Position numbers and translations under genes: made by a program. This document shows, one piece after another, positions 36,326-44,781 of a stretch of 64,000 nt of DNA (positions within the stretch are counted from its first letter, which is position 1; each line of letters begins with the position of its first letter). The notes beneath the pieces are model-generated. The model was given only the letters and a program-made list of their open reading frames with translations. It made no database searches and was not told the origin of the DNA. Source of the DNA: Paraburkholderia sprentiae WSM5005 (GTDB taxonomy: Bacteria > Pseudomonadota > Gammaproteobacteria > Burkholderiales > Burkholderiaceae); contig NZ_CP017562.2 of the NCBI RefSeq assembly GCF_001865575.2, positions 372,001 to 436,000 on the forward strand, written 5' to 3'.

Positions 36326-36967
36326 TCAGCTGTTGGGCACCGTCACCACGCCCGGATTCCCGACGATCGACAGAAACTCGCGCCGCGTCGACGGATCGGT
36401 ACGGAACGTGCCGAGCATGCGCGAGGTGACCATCGTGACACCCGCCTTATGCACGCCACGCGTCGACATGCACTGATGCGCGGCTTCGAGAATGACGCCG
36501 ACACCCGCCGGCTGCAGCACGTCGTTCAGCGTATCGGCGATCTGCACCGTCATCTTTTCCTGGATCTGCAGCCGTTTCGCGAATGCATCGACGAGGCGCG
36601 CGAGCTTCGAAATGCCGACCACGCGATGATTCGGCAGATACGCGACGTGCGCGCGTCCGATGATCGGCACCATATGGTGCTCGCAATAGCTTTCGAAGCG
36701 GATGTCCTTCAGCACGATCATTTCGTCGTAGCCGTCCACTTCGGAGAAGGTACGCGCGAGGATTTCGCGCGGATCGACCTGATAGCCGGCGAAGAACTCC
36801 TCGTAAGCGCGGGTCACGCGTGCCGGCGTGTCGATCAGGCCTTCGCGCTGCGGATCGTCGCCGGCCCAGCGCAGCAGCACGCGCACGGCTGCCTCGGCTT
36901 CTTCGCGGCTCGGGCGTTCGACGGCGGCCGCTACCGGGTCGGTCTTATTTGTCTTGCTGCTGGTCAT
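36326..36967 (-). CDS. folE: GTP cyclohydrolase I
   Basis: This 213-residue enzyme converts GTP to 7,8-dihydroneopterin triphosphate, the first step of folate and pterin synthesis. Zinc ligands are Cys and His in [19 protein letters not shown] and Cys in [10 protein letters not shown]. The GTP-binding signature [14 protein letters not shown] is intact. AGGAGG precedes the ATG. The first 25 residues are a variable polar tail. The gene stands alone, not in a folate operon. Confidence 0.95.
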   Translation of the reverse strand: MTSSKTNKTDPVAAAVERPSREEAEAAVRVLLRWAGDDPQREGLIDTPARVTRAYEEFFAGYQVDPREILARTFSEVDGYDEMIVLKDIRFESYCEHHMVPIIGRAHVAYLPNHRVVGISKLARLVDAFAKRLQIQEKMTVQIADTLNDVLQPAGVGVILEAAHQCMSTRGVHKAGVTMVTSRMLGTFRTDPSTRREFLSIVGNPGVVTVPNS

Positions 36968-37103
36968 GCGACGTCCTCCTGGATCGCGCGTCGACGCTGC
37001 GCGGCGCGCGGGGTCAGTAACTACGGTCATTGTTCCATCTTTTGCGCCCGAACGTGCCAATGCCCTTTCGTCGCCGGGGTGGCCGCGGGCGTGCTGCACA
37101 CGA

Positions 37104-38033
37104 CTACTTCGGCCATTCGTCCAGCGCGTCGTTGAACAGCTCGGCGACCACGCCGCGCAGCCAGCTGCCGCGCGGATCGTTATGAAACTTGCGATGCCAG
37201 TGCTGTCGCAGGTCGAAGCGCGGTAATGGCAGCGGCGGCTCGACGAGCATGATCGACGCATGCTCCGACACATACGCGAAGCCGATCGCGTGCGGCACGG
37301 TCGCGAGCAGATCGGTGCGCGCGAGGATGAAGGGCAGGCTCATGAAATGCGGTGTTTCAAGCACCGCGCGGCGCTTGATACGCTTCTTCGCGAGGTACTG
37401 CTCGAGCACTTCCTGGCTGCGTCCCTCGGCGCGCACGACCGCATGCCCGGACGCCACGTAATGCTCGAGCGTGAGCGGCCCGTTCGACAGCGGATGTCCG
37501 CTGCGCATCAGGCAGATGAAGCGATGCGTGAAGAGCCGCTGCTGAAAGAAGTTGTTGCCCGCCAGGTCGGGAAAATAACCGACGGCGAGATCGACATCGC
37601 CCGATTCGAGCCCGCGTTCCACCTGCGACGGCGACAGCGTGACCGAGCGCAGATTCGCGCACGGTGCGCGCTCGGCGAACAGCTGCAACAGTCGCGGCAG
37701 AAACACGATCTCGCCGACGTCGGACAACGCGATCGAGAAGGTGTGCGTGCTCGTCGACGGATCGAAATCCTGCACGTCGAGCATGCCTTTCTCGATGCGC
37801 AGCAGCGCGTCGCGGGCGGCGGGCAGGATCGCGAGCGCGCGCGGTGTCGGCTCCATGCCTTTCGATGTGCGCACGAACAGCGGATCGTCGAAGTATTCGC
37901 GCAGGCGGCCAAGCGCGGTGCTCACGCGCGGCTGGCTCACGCCGAGCTGCTCGGCGGCGCGGCTCACGTTGCGGGTGTCTTCCATTGCGACCAGATAGGG
38001 GATCAGGTTCAGATCCAGGTGTGTGTCGGACAT
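37104..38033 (-). CDS. LysR-family transcriptional regulator
   Basis: This 309-residue regulator has an N-terminal helix-turn-helix ([34 protein letters not shown], about 20-55) and a periplasmic-binding-like effector domain. It is divergent from pcaI, so the pca genes are the natural candidate target, with a beta-ketoadipate-pathway intermediate as possible effector. PcaQ normally controls pcaDCHGB, and the assignment is not certain. The start MSDTHLDLN is preferred over an upstream in-frame ATG. Confidence 0.88.
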   Translation of the reverse strand: MSDTHLDLNLIPYLVAMEDTRNVSRAAEQLGVSQPRVSTALGRLREYFDDPLFVRTSKGMEPTPRALAILPAARDALLRIEKGMLDVQDFDPSTSTHTFSIALSDVGEIVFLPRLLQLFAERAPCANLRSVTLSPSQVERGLESGDVDLAVGYFPDLAGNNFFQQRLFTHRFICLMRSGHPLSNGPLTLEHYVASGHAVVRAEGRSQEVLEQYLAKKRIKRRAVLETPHFMSLPFILARTDLLATVPHAIGFAYVSEHASIMLVEPPLPLPRFDLRQHWHRKFHNDPRGSWLRGVVAELFNDALDEWPK

Positions 38034-38223
38034 GCTTGTTATGGCTCGCGAGGGCAGGCGGGGCAACGCGGTGCCTATGCCGTATCGCTATAGAGTCTAG
38101 TTGGAAAATCGCCCGTCAGCATAGTGGGATGATGCTGGGCCGTCTGTTTCGCGCAGCGCGAGCGCGACTCAGACCTTCGCCGCTGCGCACGCGGCGACCT
38201 ATGATGAAGGGGGTTTCCCTGCC

Positions 38224-38253
38224 TTGACAACCCGCGTACCGGACAACCATAAT
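38224..38253 (+). promoter_or_regulatory. Promoter of the pca operon
   Basis: TTGACA, an 18-base spacer and CATAAT form a strong sigma-70 promoter 190 bases before pcaI, in the 408-base divergent region. The rest of the region holds no gene. Confidence 0.6.
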
Positions 38254-38263
38254 CGACGAATCG

Positions 38264-38276
38264 TTCGCTAAACGAA
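38264..38276. promoter_or_regulatory. IclR-like operator just downstream of the pca promoter
   Basis: TTCG-CTAAA-CGAA has perfect 4-base arms and sits at the expected start site. Regulators of the PcaR/PobR (IclR) class bind similar sequences. A partly overlapping CGAA-TCG-TTCG lies immediately upstream. No IclR gene is in the window. Confidence 0.4.
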
Positions 38277-38441
38277 TCACTGTTCACGCAACGAACAATT
38301 TGGCGGTGAACCGATCGAAGGCGTCAGCCCGCTTTCCATTCGCGAGCCGTCGCCAGCATGCGCGCAGACTGTTTCGGCGCGAGCCTTGCCGGTTACAGCT
38401 GTCAGCCCGGTGGCACGCGGCGCCCCCAAAGGAAATTCGAC

Positions 38442-39149
38442 ATGATCAACAAGATTTTCGAGACACTTCAATCGGCGGTCGCCGATGTCCACGACGGCGC
38501 GACCGTCATGATCGGCGGCTTCGGCACGGCCGGCATGCCGTCCGAGCTGATCGACGCGCTGATCGAGCAGGGCGCGCGGGAGCTGACCATCGTCAACAAC
38601 AACGCAGGTAACGGCGACATCGGCCTCGCGGCGCTGCTGAAAGCCAAGCGCGTGCGCAAGATCATCTGCTCGTTCCCGCGCCAGACCGACTCATACGTGT
38701 TCGACGCGCTCTATCGCGCCGGCGAAATCGAACTCGAGCTCGTGCCGCAAGGCAACCTCGCCGAGCGCATCCGCGCGGCGGGCGCGGGCATCGGCGGCTT
38801 TTTCACGCCGACCGCGTACGGCACCAAGCTCGCCGAAGGCAAGGAAACGCGCCTGATCGACGGCCGTCACTACGTGCTCGAAGCGCCGCTGCATGCTGAC
38901 TTCGCGCTGATCAAGGCGTACAAGGGCGACCGCTGGGGCAACCTGATCTATCGCAAGACCGCGCGTAACTTCGGGCCGATCATGGCGAGCGCCGCGAAGA
39001 CCGCGATCGTGCAGGTGTCGGAAGTGGTGCCGCTCGGCGGCCTCGATCCGGAAGAGATCGTCACGCCCGGCATTTTCGTGCAACGCGTGATCGCGGTGCC
39101 GCAAGCGGCGCATGCGCCGACGCCCAATCCTCACGACGCTGCTGCCTGA
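38442..39149 (+). CDS. pcaI: 3-oxoadipate CoA-transferase subunit A
   Basis: This 235-residue alpha subunit of a class-I CoA-transferase starts MINKIFETLQSAVADVHDGATVMIGGFGTAGMP, with the conserved glycine-rich GGFGTAG. With PcaJ it moves CoA from succinyl-CoA to 3-oxoadipate in aromatic ring catabolism. Co-location with pcaB, pcaD and pcaC supports the pca assignment over acetoacetate transferase. AAAGGA precedes the ATG. Confidence 0.9.
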   Translation: MINKIFETLQSAVADVHDGATVMIGGFGTAGMPSELIDALIEQGARELTIVNNNAGNGDIGLAALLKAKRVRKIICSFPRQTDSYVFDALYRAGEIELELVPQGNLAERIRAAGAGIGGFFTPTAYGTKLAEGKETRLIDGRHYVLEAPLHADFALIKAYKGDRWGNLIYRKTARNFGPIMASAAKTAIVQVSEVVPLGGLDPEEIVTPGIFVQRVIAVPQAAHAPTPNPHDAAA

Positions 39150-39162
39150 CCCGGAGACCGAC

Positions 39163-39822
39163 ATGAAGAAACTGACCCGCGATGAAATGGCCAGGCGCGT
39201 TGCCCAGGACATCCCTGAAGGCGCTTACGTGAACCTAGGCATCGGCGTGCCGACGCTGGTGGCGAACCACCTCGCCGCCGACAAGGAAATCTTCCTGCAC
39301 AGCGAAAACGGTCTGCTCGGCATGGGCCCGGCACCGGCGAAAGGCCAGGAAGACGACGAACTGATCAACGCCGGCAAGCAGCACGTCACGCTGCTGACGG
39401 GCGGCGCTTACTTCCATCACGCGGACTCGTTCGCGATGATGCGCGGCGGCCATCTGGACTTCTGCGTGCTGGGCGCGTTCCAGGTGTCGGCGAAGGGCGA
39501 CCTCGCGAACTGGCACACCGGCGCGCCCGACGCGATTCCGGCGGTCGGCGGCGCGATGGACCTCGCGATCGGCGCGAAGCAGGTTTACGTGATGATGGAG
39601 CACCTGACCAAGCAGGGCGAAAGCAAGATCACCGCCGAGTGCTCATATCCGGTCACCGGTATCGGTTGCGTGAACCGTATCTATACCGACCTCGCGATGA
39701 TCGACGTCACGAAGGAAGGCCTCGTCGTGCGAGAGATCTTCTCGGACATCGGCTTCGACGAACTGCTGAAGCTGACCGGTGTGCCGATGACCGACGGCAC
39801 CCAGGCCGCGCGCGCGGCCTGA
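39163..39822 (+). CDS. pcaJ: 3-oxoadipate CoA-transferase subunit B
   Basis: This 219-residue beta subunit has its catalytic glutamate in LHSENGLLGMGPAP, the residue that forms the CoA thioester. VNLGIGVPTLVANHL near the N-terminus is also typical. It begins 13 bases after pcaI. A 283-base gap with no recognisable gene separates it from pcaB. Confidence 0.92.
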   Translation: MKKLTRDEMARRVAQDIPEGAYVNLGIGVPTLVANHLAADKEIFLHSENGLLGMGPAPAKGQEDDELINAGKQHVTLLTGGAYFHHADSFAMMRGGHLDFCVLGAFQVSAKGDLANWHTGAPDAIPAVGGAMDLAIGAKQVYVMMEHLTKQGESKITAECSYPVTGIGCVNRIYTDLAMIDVTKEGLVVREIFSDIGFDELLKLTGVPMTDGTQAARAA

Positions 39823-40105
39823 CGGTTGGCTAGGCGTCGCGGCGGCGGTCCGCGTGGTGGCCGCGCCGATGGCGTCCCGGCTGAAGGCGGCATTGCACGA
39901 ACGGGCCAGCGCTGACCGGGCGACTTCAGCAACGCTCTGGCCGCCTTTGGCGCACAATACGGAGCACCTACCGCGGCGCAGAAGACGCGCGAACCAGGCA
40001 CAAACCAGGCGCAAGCACGGCACCGCGCCGCCGCGTTGCCTGCTTGGAGCCGCCGCGCGCCGCGCCGCTTCTTCACTTCCGATTGCCTCGAACATCGACG
40101 TCACC

Positions 40106-41485
40106 ATGCTCGACTCCAGCGCCCGTCTGACTGGCCTTCTTTGCGGCACGCAGCCGATGAACGACATCTGGGCGCCGCGTGCCACGCTGCAGCGGATGCT
40201 CGACGTCGAAGCCGCACTCGCGCGCGCGTCGGCCGCGCACCATGTCATTCCTGAAACCGCCGTCCCCGCGATCGAAGCGGCCTGCCAGGCCGATCAGCTC
40301 GACGCCGACACGCTCGCACGCGACGCCGCGCTCGGCGGCAACCTCGCGATTCCGCTCGTCAAGCAACTGACGGCACGCGTCAAGGCCGCCAATGCTGAAG
40401 CGGCCAAATACGTGCATTGGGGCGCGACCAGCCAGGACATCATCGACACCGCGACAGTGCTGCAACTGCGCGACACGTTCGAGCTGCTCAACAGCGGCCT
40501 GCAAGCCACCTGCGACGCGATCGCGAAACTCGCGGCCACCCATCGCGCGACGCCGATGATCGGCCGCACGTGGCTGCAACAGGCGCTGCCCATCACGCTC
40601 GGTCTGAAGTTCGCGCAATGGCTCGACGCGCTGTTGCGTCATCGCGAGCGGCTCGATGCGTTGCGCGCGCGCGTGCTGGTGCTGCAATTCGGCGGCGCGG
40701 CCGGCACGCTCGCGAGTCTTCGCGAGGCGGCGCCGCGGGTCACGCAGTCGCTTGCCAAGGAACTCGGCCTCGCGGTGCCGACCTTGCCGTGGCATACGCA
40801 GCGCGATCGCATTGCCGAAACGGCGTCGCTGTTCGGCATGCTGATCGGCACGCTCGGCAAGATCGCGCGCGATGTCTCGCTGCAGATGCAAACCGAAATC
40901 GACGAGCTCGCCGAACCGGCCGCGGCCGGCAAGGGCGGTTCCTCGACGATGCCGCACAAGCGCAACCCGGTCGGCTGCGCGGCGGTTCTGACGGCCGCGA
41001 CGCGCGCGCCCGGTCTCGTCGCGACGGTGTTCGCCGGCATGGTGCAGGAGCACGAGCGCGCGCTCGGCGGCTGGCAGGCCGAATGGGACGCTCTGCCGGA
41101 TCTCGCGCGCCTCGCGGGCGGCGCGCTCGCGAACATCCAACAGATCGCCGCGGGTCTGAACGTCAACGAGGCGCGTCTCGCGGCGAATCTCGACGTCACC
41201 CACGGCCTGATCCTCGGCGAAGCGGTGATGCTCGCGCTCGGCGACAGCATCGGCCGGCTCGACGCGCATCATCTGGTCGAGCGCGCGTCGAAGGCCGCGA
41301 TCCGCGACGGCAAGACGCTGTACGACGTGCTCGCCGCCGACGCGGCCGTCACCGAACATCTTCCGCTCGAGCGCCTGAAGCAACTGCTCGACCCGGCTCA
41401 ATACGTCGGCCAGGCGCACGCGTATGTCGACGCCGCGCTGGCGCTTCACACCACGCGCGCGCAGCGCGCCCATTCCAAGGAGTAA
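40106..41485 (+). CDS. pcaB: 3-carboxy-cis,cis-muconate cycloisomerase
   Basis: This 459-residue member of the fumarase/aspartase superfamily has the signature GKGGSSTMPHKRNPVG at about residues 272-287. It lactonises 3-carboxymuconate in the protocatechuate branch of the beta-ketoadipate pathway. HWGATSQDIIDTA near residue 95 is the second active-site segment. The start MLDSSARLTG is preferred; upstream in-frame codons are low-quality sequence. It ends 5 bases before pcaD. Confidence 0.93.
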   Translation: MLDSSARLTGLLCGTQPMNDIWAPRATLQRMLDVEAALARASAAHHVIPETAVPAIEAACQADQLDADTLARDAALGGNLAIPLVKQLTARVKAANAEAAKYVHWGATSQDIIDTATVLQLRDTFELLNSGLQATCDAIAKLAATHRATPMIGRTWLQQALPITLGLKFAQWLDALLRHRERLDALRARVLVLQFGGAAGTLASLREAAPRVTQSLAKELGLAVPTLPWHTQRDRIAETASLFGMLIGTLGKIARDVSLQMQTEIDELAEPAAAGKGGSSTMPHKRNPVGCAAVLTAATRAPGLVATVFAGMVQEHERALGGWQAEWDALPDLARLAGGALANIQQIAAGLNVNEARLAANLDVTHGLILGEAVMLALGDSIGRLDAHHLVERASKAAIRDGKTLYDVLAADAAVTEHLPLERLKQLLDPAQYVGQAHAYVDAALALHTTRAQRAHSKE

Positions 41486-41490
41486 CCGGC

Positions 41491-42282
41491 ATGCCCTACG
41501 CCGCAGTCAACGGCACCGAGCTTCACTATCGTATCGACGGCGACCGCCACGGCCACGCGCCGTGGCTCGTGCTGTCGAATTCGCTTGGCACCGATATGTC
41601 CATGTGGACGCCGCAAGTCGCGGCGCTCTCGAAGCGCTTCCGCGTGCTGCGCTACGACACGCGCGGCCACGGTCATTCGGAAGCGCCGAAGGGTCCTTAC
41701 ACGATCGATCAGCTGAGCGGCGACGTGCTCGGCCTGATGGATACGTTGAAGATCTCGCGCGCGAATTTTTGCGGCATCTCGATGGGCGGGCTGACCGGTA
41801 TCGCGCTCGCGGCGCGCCACGGCGACCGCTTCGAGCGCGTCGTGCTGAGCAACACCGCCGCACGCATCGGCTCGCCGGAAGTGTGGGTGCCGCGTGCCGC
41901 GAAGGCGCGCCACGAAGGCATGTTCGCACTCGCCGACGCGGTGCTGCCGCGCTGGTTCACCGCAGACTTCATCGAACGCGAGCCGGTCGTGCTGGCGATG
42001 ATCCGCGACGTGTTCGTGCACACCGACAAGGAAGGCTACGCATCGAACTGCGACGCGATCAACGCGGCCGATCTGCGCCCCGAAGCGCCGGGCATCAAGC
42101 TGCCGACGCTGGTGATCAGCGGCACGCACGATCTGGCCGCCACGCCTGCGCAAGGCCGCGAACTCGCCCAGGCGATTCCGGGCGCGCGCTACGTCGAACT
42201 CGACGCCTCGCATATTTCCAACATCGAAAAGCTCGGCGAGTTCACGAAGACCGTGCTCGACTTCCTGACGGAGCCAAAATGA
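41491..42282 (+). CDS. pcaD: 3-oxoadipate enol-lactonase
   Basis: This 263-residue alpha/beta-hydrolase has its nucleophile Ser in FCGISMGGLTGIA (about residue 97), acid Asp in SGTHDLAATP and His in DASHISN. It hydrolyses 3-oxoadipate enol-lactone to 3-oxoadipate, the substrate of PcaIJ. It overlaps pcaC by 4 bases. Confidence 0.94.
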   Translation: MPYAAVNGTELHYRIDGDRHGHAPWLVLSNSLGTDMSMWTPQVAALSKRFRVLRYDTRGHGHSEAPKGPYTIDQLSGDVLGLMDTLKISRANFCGISMGGLTGIALAARHGDRFERVVLSNTAARIGSPEVWVPRAAKARHEGMFALADAVLPRWFTADFIEREPVVLAMIRDVFVHTDKEGYASNCDAINAADLRPEAPGIKLPTLVISGTHDLAATPAQGRELAQAIPGARYVELDASHISNIEKLGEFTKTVLDFLTEPK

Positions 42283-42677
42283 ACGACGAAGATCGTTACG
42301 AAGCCGGTATGGGGGTGCGTCGCGCGGTGCTGGGCAACGCGCACGTCGATCGTTCGCTCGCGAATCGCACGGAGCTGACCGACGAGTTCCAGAACCTGAT
42401 CACGCGTTATGCGTGGGGCGAGATCTGGACGCGTGAAGGTCTGCCGCGTCATACGCGCAGCCTGCTGACGATCGCGATGATGGTGGCGCTCAATCGCAAC
42501 GAAGAACTCGCGCTGCACTTGCGCGCCGCCAAAAACAACGGCGTGACGCGCGAGCAGATCAAGGAAGTGCTGCTGCAGACCGCGATTTACTGCGGGGTGC
42601 CGGCGGCTAATTCCGCGTTCCACCTGGCCGACAAGCTGTTCCGCGAGGACGATGCGGCTGTGGCGGCGAAGTCGTAA
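42279..42677 (+). CDS. pcaC: 4-carboxymuconolactone decarboxylase
   Basis: This 132-residue CMD-family helical protein has RYAWGEIWTREGLPRHTRSLLTIAMM in the middle and EVLLQTAIYCGVPAANSAFHLA near the C-terminus, the latter with the conserved cysteine and histidine. It decarboxylates 4-carboxymuconolactone to the enol-lactone used by PcaD. The final gene of this set overlaps the 3' end of an opposing small frame by 71 bases. Confidence 0.94.
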   Translation: MNDEDRYEAGMGVRRAVLGNAHVDRSLANRTELTDEFQNLITRYAWGEIWTREGLPRHTRSLLTIAMMVALNRNEELALHLRAAKNNGVTREQIKEVLLQTAIYCGVPAANSAFHLADKLFREDDAAVAAKS

Positions 42678-42918
42678 AGATTGAGTACTGTAGTTTTCCC
42701 GCTTCATTCAGCAAAAGCGCGACGGACATTTCTGCCGCGCTGAGACCGCCGATGCGCATGGTGTCGCGCTCATCCTCCAGCGCGACGAACCGCAGTTCGA
42801 ACTGCGCCCGCGCGCCGTCCGGCAGCGGGAATTTGAACGGCTGGCGCATGACACGCAGCAGGCGCGCATCCAGGTGTGCGCCCACCGACTTGCCGCCGCC
42901 CGTGTCCGTTTTCTTCAT
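42607..42918 (-). CDS. Uncharacterised small protein, possibly 3'-truncated
   Basis: This 103-codon frame begins MKKTDTGGGKSVGAHLD. Up to about residue 78 it reads like a real soluble domain (FKFPLPDGARAQFELRFVALEDERDTMRIGGLS). The last 25 residues are the antisense of pcaC and look unlike protein, so the original C-terminus may have been lost at the pcaC junction. It follows the three immunity-like genes in the same direction, 25 bases after the last. I cannot assign a function; it may be a gene remnant at an islet boundary. Confidence 0.45.
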   Translation of the reverse strand: MKKTDTGGGKSVGAHLDARLLRVMRQPFKFPLPDGARAQFELRFVALEDERDTMRIGGLSAAEMSVALLLNEAGKLQYSIFTTSPPQPHRPRGTACRPGGTRN

Positions 42919-42943
42919 CGCCGCGCGCCGGAAGCGGCGCGGT

Positions 42944-43336
42944 TCACTCGATCTGCCTGTACCGAGTGTCCCCGCCGCCACGCTGCAACTGTTTCGAAAC
43001 GATAAGAAACTGTTCGTCACTAATCGTACACTCCAGTTCGCCTATCTCATACACATCAACTAGCTTGATCTTATTTCCGTTTCGTTCCTCGAAGGCAATC
43101 TGATAGATCCCGCGCCACATTGGTTCACCATCCTCGTATTTACCGATCTTCTCGGACGCGAGTCGCACCGCCCTTGTTTTCGTCGCGTCGAAATCCAGCG
43201 AGAGGATGTCAGTTTTTCTTAGCGCCATCTGGGCCACACAGGCCGGGAACCGGTCGCCGCATGGCGGGTATGGTCCGGGTTCCGCCAGGCATAATGCGCG
43301 AAGGGATAGCAGCAGGACTGCAAGAGCGTGTTTCAT
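42944..43336 (-). CDS. Exported Tldi1-like immunity protein candidate, copy 3
   Basis: This 130-residue protein has a signal peptide (ALAVLLLSLRALCLAE, cleavage near residue 18). The mature domain shares the core KTRAVRLASEKIGKYEDGEP, then MWRGIYQIAF, with the two adjacent paralogues, plus two cysteines (CGDRFPAC region and ELECTIS) that could form a disulfide. A periplasmic location fits an immunity protein against a peptidoglycan-targeting effector. It is the most divergent of the three copies. The ATG at the signal peptide is preferred over an upstream in-frame start. Confidence 0.72.
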   Translation of the reverse strand: MKHALAVLLLSLRALCLAEPGPYPPCGDRFPACVAQMALRKTDILSLDFDATKTRAVRLASEKIGKYEDGEPMWRGIYQIAFEERNGNKIKLVDVYEIGELECTISDEQFLIVSKQLQRGGGDTRYRQIE

Positions 43337-43350
43337 CGATTTAAAGGACG

Positions 43351-43740
43351 TCACTCTATCTGCTTGAACATTCTGTCGTTCTCGACTCTTGACAGCAAAT
43401 GCTTCGAAACGACAAAGACTTCTACGGCACTCATCGAGCATTCAAATTCCCCAGCGTCGTTCACGGCAATCACCTTGACCTTGTTTCCGTTTGTTTCGTG
43501 AAAGGTGATGTGATAGACCTCACGCCACAACTGTTCGCCATCCTCTTCTTTTCCTATTTTCTCGGACGCCAGTTGCATGGCTTGGGTTTTCGTATAGTCG
43601 ATATTGCCAAGCATGCCAGCTTTTTTTAGTCTCCCCTCGGCTATGTTGGTCGGCCACCTGTCGCATTGGGGTTCTGGTTTAGGTTGCGCCATGCATAGCG
43701 CGGAAAGCGCTATGAGAATGGCTGCAAGAGTGCGTTTCAT
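43351..43740 (-). CDS. Exported Tldi1-like immunity protein candidate, copy 2
   Basis: This 129-residue protein starts MKRTLAAILIALSALCMAQ (signal peptide), with mature core KTQAMQLASEKIGKEEDGEQ, then LWREVYHITF, and ECSMSAVEVFVVSKHLL near the end. It is closely similar to copy 1 over the whole mature part. AAAGGTGG precedes this ATG. The in-frame longer start MEPIAM is less likely. Function as immunity is inferred from export, tandem paralogy and position after the effector. Confidence 0.75.
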   Translation of the reverse strand: MKRTLAAILIALSALCMAQPKPEPQCDRWPTNIAEGRLKKAGMLGNIDYTKTQAMQLASEKIGKEEDGEQLWREVYHITFHETNGNKVKVIAVNDAGEFECSMSAVEVFVVSKHLLSRVENDRMFKQIE

Positions 43741-43835
43741 GGCACCACCTTTATTGTTCATAGCGATGGGTTCCACGTTTCATGGTCAGTCTCGCGCGCT
43801 GACCGGCGATGCTGGAATAGCGCGCGCGTGAACAG

Positions 43836-44213
43836 TTACTCTATGTCCTTGAACAGTCTGTGAACTGGTGGCGAATGTCGCGAGACGACAAAAACCTCAA
43901 CAGCACTCATTGAGCATTCCGACCAGGCGGCTTCACCCACGGTAATAACCTTGAACTCTTTTCCGCCTTTTTCGTAAAACGTAATGTGATAGACCTGGCG
44001 CCACAGTTGCTCGCCGTCCTCGTCCTTGCCGATCTTCTCGGATGCCAGTTGAACGGCACGGGTTTTCGAATGGTCGATCTTCGCCGGGTCAGTGAGGCGC
44101 TCGTTTGTCAGTGCGACCTCGGCGACGTTGGTGGGGTATCTGTCGCATGGCGGTGACTTCGCCAGGCATAACGCGGGAAGAGACAGCAGCATGATGGCAA
44201 AAGCGCGTCTCAT
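43836..44213 (-). CDS. Exported Tldi1-like immunity protein candidate, copy 1
   Basis: This 125-residue protein has a signal peptide MRRAFAIMLLSLPALCLAK and mature core KTRAVQLASEKIGKDEDGEQ, then LWRQVYHITF, followed by ECSMSAVEVFVVSRH. The start codon is only 2 bases after the stop of the effector gene, so the two are translated from one message. This makes it the most likely cognate immunity protein. Copies 2 and 3 follow on the same strand. Confidence 0.78.
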   Translation of the reverse strand: MRRAFAIMLLSLPALCLAKSPPCDRYPTNVAEVALTNERLTDPAKIDHSKTRAVQLASEKIGKDEDGEQLWRQVYHITFYEKGGKEFKVITVGEAAWSECSMSAVEVFVVSRHSPPVHRLFKDIE

Positions 44214-44215
44214 GG

Positions 44216-44581
44216 TTACTCCACCTCCAGCCATCTGTCACCACTGTCCCACATCTTTTTGCGTATTCGCTTGTCGATAACGATGCAGCCGTTTGACGCG
44301 TTGCCCGGGTCACTGAGGCTATCGCCGTGGATCATGAAGCCGTCACGCCCGCCCAGGCACGTTCCGCAAACGGGGTTAAGCCGCAGTGAATATTTTCCTG
44401 TGTGCGTATGGTCAAACGGTGCGGTAATTTCGTACCGGCCAATGGGAATGGGACCTTTGTCGCGCACATATTGCATGCGGCGCTTATTCTTTCCTTCACG
44501 TTTGCCCGAATATCCCTTTTTTTCCATGAGAACGCCGTTGTGATACATCTCGCCGCTGGTCTGTTTGTAAATCCACACCAT
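44216..44581 (-). CDS. Tlde1-like (DUF2778) type VI effector, L,D-transpeptidase fold
   Basis: This 121-residue protein lacks a signal peptide, as expected of a type VI cargo. The catalytic pattern HGDS...ASNGCIVI carries H85 and C99. KGPIPIGRYEIT earlier is the typical L,D-transpeptidase/DUF2778 start of the fold. Characterised Tlde1 proteins cut or exchange peptidoglycan stem peptides in target cells. The start MVWIYKQ is chosen because DUF2778 proteins begin with a similar W-x-Y strand. No type VI structural gene, PAAR or VgrG is in the window. Confidence 0.82.
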   Translation of the reverse strand: MVWIYKQTSGEMYHNGVLMEKKGYSGKREGKNKRRMQYVRDKGPIPIGRYEITAPFDHTHTGKYSLRLNPVCGTCLGGRDGFMIHGDSLSDPGNASNGCIVIDKRIRKKMWDSGDRWLEVE

Positions 44582-44781
44582 TTTCTTTTCTTCATTGGTT
44601 GTACGAACCAACGATTACATCAGATCATCTGGCTGCGTGCAATTTTCGGGATAAGCGCGGTGGTTCATTCACGTCCCTGTATCGGGCCAGCGGAGGGAGC
44701 GTCAGCGAAGCCGCGTACTGAACTCAAGCGTATGGGGCATACGGCGAAAAAATGGCCCAGGTTGGCCAGGCGCCGATATTT

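Noticed and set aside
42944..44213. Sequencing or assembly duplication as explanation for the three similar exported proteins
   Set aside because: The copies differ at many positions, including the N- and C-termini and spacing, so they are diverged paralogues rather than an artefact.
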